A stretch of DNA of 5,892 bases from an uncultured Blautia sp. Its GTDB lineage: Bacteria; Bacillota; Clostridia; Lachnospirales; Lachnospiraceae. This document shows, one piece after another, positions 1 to 5,440 of this stretch. The stretch covers positions 1 to 5,892 of the forward strand of contig URHH01000151.1 in the NCBI GenBank assembly GCA_900547615.1, read 5' to 3'. Position 1 is the stretch's first letter. Every line of letters starts with the position of its first letter. A program made the translations under genes and the position numbers. Below the pieces are notes generated by a model that searched no databases, was not told the origin of the DNA, and saw only the letters and a list, made by a program, of their open reading frames with translations.

Positions 1-1
1 G

Positions 2-160
2 GCGGGAGGATCCACTCTTGGAAACATTTCAGGAACACAGGTGGCAGTAAAAGCAGTTGATATAGGAATTGCCCAGCTTGCCATGCACTCTTCTTATGAA
101 ACGTCAGGGGTGCAGGATACAGAGCGTCTGATAGAGGCAGTAAAAGTATTTTTTGCATAA
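2..160 (+). CDS. M18-family aminopeptidase, C-terminal 52 residues only (5' end outside window)
   Basis: The frame is open from base 2 to a TAA at 158-160 and gives 52 residues beginning AGGSTLGNISGTQVAV. The fragment matches the carboxy terminus of M18 (aspartyl aminopeptidase-like) metallopeptidases: a Gly-Gly-Ser-Thr turn near the start, then VDIG, then QLAMHS, and a short final helix (LIEAVKVFF). In this family the His of the MHS motif (codon at 86-88 here) is one of the ligands of the two-metal centre, so the visible part looks intact. M18 enzymes are cytoplasmic and remove N-terminal residues from peptides, often with a preference for acidic or hydrophobic residues; the fragment does not show which. 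The next gene starts 19 bases downstream with no terminator between, which suggests co-transcription. The family call is fairly firm for such a short piece; substrate and subtype are open. Confidence 0.8.
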   Translation, partial: AGGSTLGNISGTQVAVKAVDIGIAQLAMHSSYETSGVQDTERLIEAVKVFFA

Positions 161-167
161 CAGAAAC

Positions 168-173
168 AGGAGG
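168..173 (+). promoter_or_regulatory. Ribosome binding site that fixes the start of the ArsC-like gene
   Basis: AGGAGG lies six bases before the ATG at 180. The longer reading frame could begin at a TTG at 153, but that codon lies inside the end of the upstream gene and has no purine-rich site before it. This places translation start at 180. Confidence 0.85.
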
Positions 174-179
174 GATAAA

Positions 180-536
180 ATGACATTATTTTTAGAATAT
201 CCAAAATGTACCACATGTAAAAAGGCGAAAGCCTGGCTTATGGAAAACGGTGTGGAATTTACAGACCGCCACATTGTGGAAGAGAATCCAACAGAAGAAG
301 AGCTGAAAGAGTGGATCGGAAAAAGCGGGCTTCCGTTAAAACGTTTCTTTAATACAAGCGGAATGAAATACAGAGAGCTGGGCTTAAAGGACAAATTAAA
401 CGACATGACAGAGGAGAAGCAGACTGCTCTTCTGGCAACAGACGGAATGCTTGTAAAAAGACCCCTTTTAATAGGAGAAGACTTTGTAATTCCGGGATTT
501 AAGGAAGCTGCATGGAAAGAAGCTCTGAATAAATAA
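180..536 (+). CDS. ArsC/Spx-superfamily thioredoxin-fold protein (YusI/YffB-like)
   Basis: This is a 118-residue protein, the usual length for ArsC-like single-domain proteins. It opens with beta strand MTLFLEYPKC and a CxxC pair (Cys10, Cys13) followed by Lys-Lys, as in Spx and in the YusI/YffB group. The middle segment, residues 49-71, reads SGLPLKRFFNTSG, then MKYRELGLKD, and the ArsC-like Arg-Pro pair is at 94-95 (LVKRPLL). It has no cysteine other than the CxxC pair, so it lacks the extra cysteines used by the low-molecular-weight-phosphatase type of arsenate reductase. Automated annotation calls such proteins either 'arsenate reductase family' or 'Spx/MgsR family regulator'. The FNTSG-MKYRELGL block resembles the YusI/YffB side more than true Spx, so a role in RNA polymerase binding should not be assumed. 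It is a cytoplasmic protein, probably a thiol-redox protein. The next gene begins 20 bases later, so it is probably co-transcribed with the flavodiiron gene. Superfamily assignment is secure; function is unknown. Confidence 0.88.
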   Translation: MTLFLEYPKCTTCKKAKAWLMENGVEFTDRHIVEENPTEEELKEWIGKSGLPLKRFFNTSGMKYRELGLKDKLNDMTEEKQTALLATDGMLVKRPLLIGEDFVIPGFKEAAWKEALNK

Positions 537-556
537 CAGAAAGAGAGGAAAGCGAC

Positions 557-3082
557 ATGAAGACACTGGAACTGAAAGATGGTTTTTACTGGGCAGGGAT
601 TGTAGACGACAGTCTGCGCGTGTTTGACATCATTATGTATACGGAGTTTGGAACAACGTATAATTCCTATGTATGGAAAACAGGAGATAAAACCATTCTG
701 TTTGAAACGGCAAAAGGCAAATGCTTTGACGAGTATCTTGATAAGTTAAAAGAAATCATTGATGTGACAAAAATCGACTATCTTGTAGTGAGCCATACAG
801 AGCCGGACCACGCAGGAAGCATTGAGATGCTTCTTGATTACAGCCCGCAGATGAAAGTGATCGCAACCGGCTGTGCCATCGGATTTTTAAAGGAGATCGT
901 AAACCGGGATTTCTGTGCCATTGCAGTGAAGGACAATCAGGAAATGGTGATCGGAGGAAAAACTCTGAAATTTATGATCGTGCCAAATCTCCATTGGCCG
1001 GATACGATGTACACCTACATTGAGGAAGAAGGCATTCTCGTAACCTGCGATTCTTTCGGCTCTCATTATGGTTTCCAGGACGTTCTTGTAAGTAAGGTAG
1101 AGAACAGGGACGATTACATGAAGGCTGCAAAATATTACTTTGACTGTATTATCGGACCGTTTAAGCCATATATGTTAAAGGCTTTAAAAAGAGTAAGAGA
1201 TCTCTCTGTTTCCATGATCTGTCCGGGACATGGACCGGTTCTCGATGAAAGAATCCAGGAAATGTACGATACGTATGAAGACTGGTGTACTGTCATCAAT
1301 CCAAATAAGAAAAAGACAGTAGTGATTCCTTATGTAAGCGCTTACGGCTATACTGCCCAGCTTGCAGAAAAAATTGCAGAGGGCATCAGAGACAGCGGAG
1401 ATGTGGACGTGCGCTGCTACGATATGGTAGAGGCAGATCAGGCGAAGGTGCTGGAAGAAATCGGTTTTGCAGACGGACTTCTTTTTGGTACTCCTACTAT
1501 CGTGGGAGAGGCGTTAAAGCCAATCTGGGATCTTACAACTTCTATTTTTGCAGGAACACATGGTGGAAAACTTGCAAGTGCGTTCGGAAGCTATGGCTGG
1601 AGCGGAGAGGGTGTTCCGCACATCATGGAGCGTTTAAAACAGCTTAAAATGAAGGTGACGGACAGCTTCCGTGTGCGCTTTAAGCCAAGTGAGGTGCAGC
1701 TTCTTGACGCTTACGAATATGGCTATAATTTCGGCTGCATTCTTCAGGAAAAAGAGAATCCAAAGAAAACGGGAGCACGTACACTTGTAAAATGTCTTGT
1801 CTGCGGCGAAATTTTTGATTCCTCCCTTGACATCTGCCCGGTCTGCGGTGTTGGACGGGAGAACTTTGTGCCGTATGAAAAAGAAGAAACTTCTTTCAGA
1901 AAAGATTCAGACGAGTTTTATGTAATTCTCGGAAACGGAGCGGCAGGTTTAAGCGCTGCAAAGGCAATCCGTGAGCGTGACCTTACCGGTTCCGTAATTA
2001 TGATCTCCAACGAGCCTTATTCCACATACAACCGTCCGATGCTTACAAAGGCTCTTGCTGCAGGACTCAAAGCGGAGGAAATTGCAGTGGAAGAAGAAAG
2101 CTGGTATAAAGAAAACAACATTCACCAGATTCTCGGAAAAGAAGTAAAAGCTATCCATGAGAAAGAAAAAGAAGTGGAGCTTTCTGACGGCACAAAACTG
2201 AAATATACAAAACTGATTTACGCTCTCGGTTCCGAGTGCTTTGTTCCGCCAATTCCGGGAGCAGACAGAGAAGGTGTGATCGCGATCCGCCGTATGTCTG
2301 ATATTGAGAAAATTGAGTCTATGCTGGAGCGCGTTGATCATGCAGTCGTAATTGGCGGCGGCGTACTTGGACTGGAGGCTGCCTGGGAACTCAGGAAACT
2401 GAAAAAAGAGGTGACAGTTCTTGAACTTGCACCGCAGATCATGGGACGTCAGCTTGATGGAGCTGCAAGCGAAATGCTGGTAAATATCAGCGAGGCGGCA
2501 GGAATTTCTATTCATACAGGCGTACAGATTTCTGAAATTACAGGAGAAGAATCTGCGAAAGGTGTATCTCTCGCTGACGGAAGAACATTCCCGGCAGAGC
2601 TCGTTATTATTTCCGCTGGCGTTCGTGCCAATACAGCCCTTGCAGGTGCAGCAGGCGTGGAAGTAAACAGAGGGATCCTTGTAAATGCAAATATGGAAAC
2701 AAGCGTGGAAAATATTTATGCATGTGGAGACTGTGCGGAATTTGAAGGCATCAATTACGCAATATGGCCGCAGGCGCTGGAGCAGGGAGAAACTGCAGGT
2801 GCAAATGCAGCGGGAGAAAAGAAAGAATATACGACTGTTTCCGCAGGTCTTTCCTTCCACGGAATGAATACTTCTCTTTATGCGATTGGCGACAATGGAA
2901 AAGACAGCGCAAAAAAATACCGCACAGCAGAATTTAAAGACGAATTGAGAAAACAGTACGAAAAATATTATTTCTTTAATAACCGTCTCTGTGGTGCTAT
3001 CTTAATTGGGGATACCTCCAAAATGGCTAGGGTGACAGAGGCTGTAGAAAAAAAGCAAACATTTCAGGAGTTTTTTGCCTGA
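557..3082 (+). CDS. Class F flavodiiron protein: diiron/flavodoxin core fused to short rubredoxin and NADH:rubredoxin oxidoreductase
   Basis: This 841-residue cytoplasmic fusion should carry electrons from NADH to O2, giving water; peroxide or NO reduction is also known in the wider family. Residues 1-250 form a metallo-beta-lactamase-like diiron domain with all expected ligands: H80-x-E82-x-D84, H146, D165 and H225. Residues 254-395 form a flavodoxin domain with the FMN loop SAYGYTAQ (261-268) and the SYGWSGEG loop (345-352). Residues 410-440 form a compact rubredoxin, C413-x2-C416 and C427-x2-C430, with only ten residues between the pairs against nearly thirty in ordinary rubredoxins. Residues 452-841 form an FAD/NAD oxidoreductase: FAD motif GNGAAG (459-464), NAD motif GGGVLG (600-605) with acidic E623 at the end of the next strand, which favours NADH over NADPH, and the FAD-binding ACGD at 722-725. 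This order matches the class F flavodiiron proteins described from Clostridioides difficile and relatives. The ATG at 557 follows a GAGAGG site eight bases upstream. No frameshift or lost ligand is seen. O2 is the inferred main substrate. Confidence 0.95.
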   Translation: MKTLELKDGFYWAGIVDDSLRVFDIIMYTEFGTTYNSYVWKTGDKTILFETAKGKCFDEYLDKLKEIIDVTKIDYLVVSHTEPDHAGSIEMLLDYSPQMKVIATGCAIGFLKEIVNRDFCAIAVKDNQEMVIGGKTLKFMIVPNLHWPDTMYTYIEEEGILVTCDSFGSHYGFQDVLVSKVENRDDYMKAAKYYFDCIIGPFKPYMLKALKRVRDLSVSMICPGHGPVLDERIQEMYDTYEDWCTVINPNKKKTVVIPYVSAYGYTAQLAEKIAEGIRDSGDVDVRCYDMVEADQAKVLEEIGFADGLLFGTPTIVGEALKPIWDLTTSIFAGTHGGKLASAFGSYGWSGEGVPHIMERLKQLKMKVTDSFRVRFKPSEVQLLDAYEYGYNFGCILQEKENPKKTGARTLVKCLVCGEIFDSSLDICPVCGVGRENFVPYEKEETSFRKDSDEFYVILGNGAAGLSAAKAIRERDLTGSVIMISNEPYSTYNRPMLTKALAAGLKAEEIAVEEESWYKENNIHQILGKEVKAIHEKEKEVELSDGTKLKYTKLIYALGSECFVPPIPGADREGVIAIRRMSDIEKIESMLERVDHAVVIGGGVLGLEAAWELRKLKKEVTVLELAPQIMGRQLDGAASEMLVNISEAAGISIHTGVQISEITGEESAKGVSLADGRTFPAELVIISAGVRANTALAGAAGVEVNRGILVNANMETSVENIYACGDCAEFEGINYAIWPQALEQGETAGANAAGEKKEYTTVSAGLSFHGMNTSLYAIGDNGKDSAKKYRTAEFKDELRKQYEKYYFFNNRLCGAILIGDTSKMARVTEAVEKKQTFQEFFA

Positions 3083-3084
3083 TA

Positions 3085-3090
3085 AAGGAG
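3085..3090 (+). promoter_or_regulatory. Ribosome binding site of the M20 gene, closely spaced
   Basis: AAGGAG ends only four bases before the ATG at 3095, shorter than the six to nine bases at the other genes here. The GTG at 3090-3092 runs into TGA after one codon (GTG TCA TGA), so the ATG at 3095 remains the best start. The tight spacing may lower its translation relative to its neighbours. Confidence 0.6.
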
Positions 3091-3094
3091 TGTC

Positions 3095-4279
3095 ATGACA
3101 AAAAACCTTGGATATAAAGGAAAATTCTCAGAGTATACAGATGAGCTTTTAAGGCTGAGACGCCATTTTCATCAGCATCCGGAGCTTGCTCTTCGGGAAA
3201 AAGAAACTTCTTCCTTTATTCAGTCTTATATGGAGAAACTGGGGTATGCGCTTACTCCGGTTTCTCCAACTGGCTGGATAGCGGAGTTTCCGGAATTGCA
3301 AAACAGAGAGAAATGTATAGTTGTCCGTGCGGAGATGGACGCACTTCCTATCGAGGAGCGGACAGGACTTTCCTATTCCTCCGTAAATGCCGGGTGTATG
3401 CACGCCTGCGGGCACGACGCCATTCTTGCCTCCGCGCTGATTCTCGCAAAAATTATCGCAGAGGAGAAAGACAGCTTCCCTGTTTCCGTACGCTTTCTTT
3501 TTGAGCCGGCGGAGGAGATTGGAGAAGGCGCTGCCCGAATGATCGAAGCAGGGGCGCTTGACGGCGCGGATGCGTTTCTTATGTTTCACTATGCGGGAGA
3601 CGAAAGCTTTGGAATGACGGTGCATGAAGGGCAGGCGTCCTCCATGATCGGCGGAATGGAAATCCATATTCACGGAAAATCCAGTCACTGGTGTGAGGCA
3701 GAAAAAGGCATAGATGCCATTTACGGAGCTTCTGTAGCTGCAAAGGCGATTTGTGAGCTGAACCGGGATTATAAAGGCAGAGGAAAAGCTCTGATCGGAA
3801 TCGGGAGCATTCACGGCGGCGAATATGCAAATATCATTGCAGATCATGTAGTGATGAAAGGGAACATACGCGCGTGCAGAGAAGAAGATTATCGCAGACT
3901 TCAAAAAGGTCTGAGAGATATTCTGAAAAAAACAGAAGAAGAGACAGGGACAGAGATTCTCGTGAGAGAACCGAAACCGCCAGTTCTTCCTTTTGCAAAT
4001 GACGCGTCTCTCACAGACGCAGTAAAAAAAGCAGGGAAAAAAGTATTTAAAGAACGTTTCTGGACAGAGGGAGAGGAGGAGCTTTTTCTCTCCGGAGATA
4101 ATGCCTACCGGTATTTTCAGAAGGTAAAGGGTGTTTTTGCTGTATTTCTGGCAGGGCTTGAAGAGGAAAACTATCCTCTTCATCATTCGAAGTTTCAGAT
4201 TGATGAAGCAGTCCTTCCATACAGTGTGGAAGCTCTTTATGAAATCATAAAAGAAGCGGGAAGAAAGGAACTCATATGA
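3095..4279 (+). CDS. M20D-type metal-dependent amidohydrolase/peptidase (N-acyl amino acid or dipeptide hydrolase)
   Basis: The 394-residue protein has the usual length and full motif set of M20D enzymes, which hydrolyse N-acyl amino acids, amino-acid conjugates or small peptides in the cytoplasm with a two-metal centre. Visible motifs in order: RRHFHQHPE (22-30), RAEMDALPIEE (78-88), MHACGHDA (102-109) carrying probable metal ligands Cys105 and His107, and EPAEE (137-141), with Glu140 as likely base and Glu141 as ligand. Then come His165 in MFHYAG, the dimerisation-domain His198 in HGKSSHW, and the C-terminal LHHSKF with His363 as likely ligand. The lid/dimer domain occupies about 183-295. 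The conserved second His seen in many relatives after the SSH/GGH motif (as in HxxPH) is absent; the local text is SSHWCEAEKGIDAI. No signal peptide is present. It starts 12 bases after the flavodiiron stop, and its own stop overlaps the next gene by four bases (ATGA), which suggests translational coupling. Family is firm; substrate cannot be told. Confidence 0.92.
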   Translation: MTKNLGYKGKFSEYTDELLRLRRHFHQHPELALREKETSSFIQSYMEKLGYALTPVSPTGWIAEFPELQNREKCIVVRAEMDALPIEERTGLSYSSVNAGCMHACGHDAILASALILAKIIAEEKDSFPVSVRFLFEPAEEIGEGAARMIEAGALDGADAFLMFHYAGDESFGMTVHEGQASSMIGGMEIHIHGKSSHWCEAEKGIDAIYGASVAAKAICELNRDYKGRGKALIGIGSIHGGEYANIIADHVVMKGNIRACREEDYRRLQKGLRDILKKTEEETGTEILVREPKPPVLPFANDASLTDAVKKAGKKVFKERFWTEGEEELFLSGDNAYRYFQKVKGVFAVFLAGLEEENYPLHHSKFQIDEAVLPYSVEALYEIIKEAGRKELI

Positions 4280-5328
4280 AATACGGAAAAATACGCATAG
4301 AAGATGGATACCTGATTTTTACAAAACATATGATGATGAATAATCTTCCCTGCAGAGATATACTCTGGGCATATATGCGGCGGGAGGGAATGGATGGCGT
4401 GGAAGAACGCCAGCTCATTTCCAATTATCTTGTCATTGTTACAAGAAGAAGAAAACGCTATAAATTCGATATGACAGAGCGGGAAGTACAGGAGTGTATC
4501 CGGCTTTTAAAGGTTCTGAACCCGGAAATGGCGGTGGGCTTTCCAAAAGGAGGAAGACTCCCTCTTCAAAATTTATGGAATACCAGGGATCTGGGGGCGA
4601 TCATTACAGAAGATGAGCGCCATATTCTTCCGAGAAGACTTTTGCGAAGCGGGGATCTGTATCATCTTTCTCTGGCAGACCAGAAGGCGCTCTGTGAGGA
4701 ATACCGTCTGACAAAGGTGATCGATCTTCGGACAGAGGCAGAGGCAAAGGAGCGTCCGGATACCGTTTTACCGGGAGTGGAGTATTACCGCATTCCCATT
4801 TTGGATGAACCTCGTCCCGGCATTACGCATATCCGGGATATGGACCGGGAATTTTTGAAAAATCAGAAGGAACCGGAAAAATTCATGGAAAACGTATATG
4901 AGGAAATTTTAAATGACCAGTATTCTGTGAAGCAGTACGCCCGTTTTGTAGATGTTCTTCTTCATCACGAAAACGGCGCTGTTTTGTGGCACTGCAGTAC
5001 AGGAAAAGATCTGACCGGAATTGCTGCGGCAATCCTTCTCTGCGCGCTTGGTGTTTCCGGAAATGAAATCCGGGAAGATTACAGAAGAACAGACAGTTGT
5101 CTGGAAAAAGAGAAAATTTATACCATGCGTTTCCTGGAAAGCTGTCCGGATACGGGAAAACGGGAAACAAAAAATGCAGAGGTGTTTTTTGCCACAGAGC
5201 AGCAGTGGCTCGACAGGGCGTTTGCCGCCCTGGAAAAAAATTACGGTTCCGTGGAACAGTTTTTAAAAAAAGGCTTATATTTAACGCCGAAAGCCCAGGA
5301 AGAACTCAGGACAAAGTATCTGATATGA
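4276..5328 (+). CDS. Tyrosine-phosphatase-like protein with substituted catalytic arginine and an N-terminal PH-like domain
   Basis: This 350-residue protein has two parts. Residues 1-90 are rich in beta strands and end in a helix (DMTEREVQECIRLLKVLNP); they look like a small PH-like module, a call made from pattern alone. Residues 98-345 follow the bacterial tyrosine/serine phosphatase family (Y_phosphatase3): NLWNTRDLGA (99-108), RRLLRSGDLYHLS (120-132), VIDLRTEAEAKERPD (148-162), and the active-site loop HCSTGKDLTG (239-248). In working members that loop is HCxxGKDRTG, a CX5R P-loop in which Cys is the nucleophile and Arg binds phosphate. Here Cys240 is kept but position 246 is Leu (CTG at 5011-5013). 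The rest of the frame is intact with no stop or shift, so the protein is probably made but may be catalytically poor or dead. The ATG overlaps the previous stop as ATGA, and a GAAAGGA site lies about six bases upstream. No signal peptide is visible. It is the last gene before the terminator. Fold is firm; activity is doubtful. Confidence 0.85.
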   Translation: MKYGKIRIEDGYLIFTKHMMMNNLPCRDILWAYMRREGMDGVEERQLISNYLVIVTRRRKRYKFDMTEREVQECIRLLKVLNPEMAVGFPKGGRLPLQNLWNTRDLGAIITEDERHILPRRLLRSGDLYHLSLADQKALCEEYRLTKVIDLRTEAEAKERPDTVLPGVEYYRIPILDEPRPGITHIRDMDREFLKNQKEPEKFMENVYEEILNDQYSVKQYARFVDVLLHHENGAVLWHCSTGKDLTGIAAAILLCALGVSGNEIREDYRRTDSCLEKEKIYTMRFLESCPDTGKRETKNAEVFFATEQQWLDRAFAALEKNYGSVEQFLKKGLYLTPKAQEELRTKYLI

Positions 5329-5367
5329 AAAAATTTATAAAAAAAGTCTGTTTTTTTGAAAAAATAA

Positions 5368-5397
5368 CCCCCCTACGGGCTTGTAGGGGGGATTTTT
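5368..5397 (+). terminator. Strong intrinsic terminator closing the operon
   Basis: CCCCCCTAC (5368-5376) pairs perfectly with GTAGGGGGG (5383-5391), giving a 9-bp stem with a six-base GGGCTT loop. ATTTTT follows at 5392-5397. The stem begins 39 bases after the stop codon of the phosphatase-like gene. On the other strand the same stem is followed by TTATTTTTT, so it could also work in reverse, although no gene points toward it from the right within the window. Confidence 0.92.
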
Positions 5398-5409
5398 CCC
5401 CTTTATAAT
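5381..5409 (+). promoter_or_regulatory. Sigma-A-type promoter of the binding-protein gene, overlapping the terminator
   Basis: A perfect TATAAT (-10) is at 5404-5409. Seventeen bases upstream is TTGTAG (5381-5386), a three-of-six match to TTGACA that keeps the TTG, which is a plausible weak -35. The start of transcription would be near 5415-5417, leaving a leader of about 25 bases before the ATG at 5441. The -35 lies inside the loop and 3' arm of the terminator hairpin. The -10 call is good; the -35 is tentative. Confidence 0.7.
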
Positions 5410-5424
5410 GGAGAAAGTTCAAAG

Positions 5425-5431
5425 AAGGAGG
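5425..5431 (+). promoter_or_regulatory. Ribosome binding site of the solute-binding protein gene
   Basis: AAGGAGG lies nine bases before the ATG at 5441 and is the strongest such site in the window. It sets the start of a protein whose signal peptide has no lipobox, so the missing cysteine is not due to a wrongly chosen start. Confidence 0.88.
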
Positions 5432-5440
5432 ACTTTACAA

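Noticed and set aside
153..179. Longer start (TTG at 153) for the ArsC-like gene
   Set aside because: It would overlap the upstream stop, has no ribosome binding site, and adds MHNRNRRDK before the conserved first strand. The AGGAGG at 168-173 points to 180.
1949..2860. A 303-codon open frame on the - strand inside the flavodiiron gene
   Set aside because: It lies antisense to a region with clear rubredoxin-reductase motifs. Its translation is rich in Cys, Phe, His and Ser with no recognisable domain, and it has no supported start. It is a shadow of the real gene.
3149..4186. A 345-codon open frame on the - strand inside the M20 gene
   Set aside because: It is antisense to the full M20 motif set, with low-complexity Phe/Cys/Lys-rich translation and no family resemblance.
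5097..5408. A + strand open frame running from the end of the phosphatase-like gene through the terminator
   Set aside because: It is out of frame with a well-supported gene, lacks a ribosome binding site, and reads through the terminator hairpin.
5329..5440. Possible riboswitch or small RNA in the intergenic stretch
   Set aside because: The predicted leader is only about 25 bases, too short for a riboswitch, and the GC hairpin with T-run is fully explained as a terminator.
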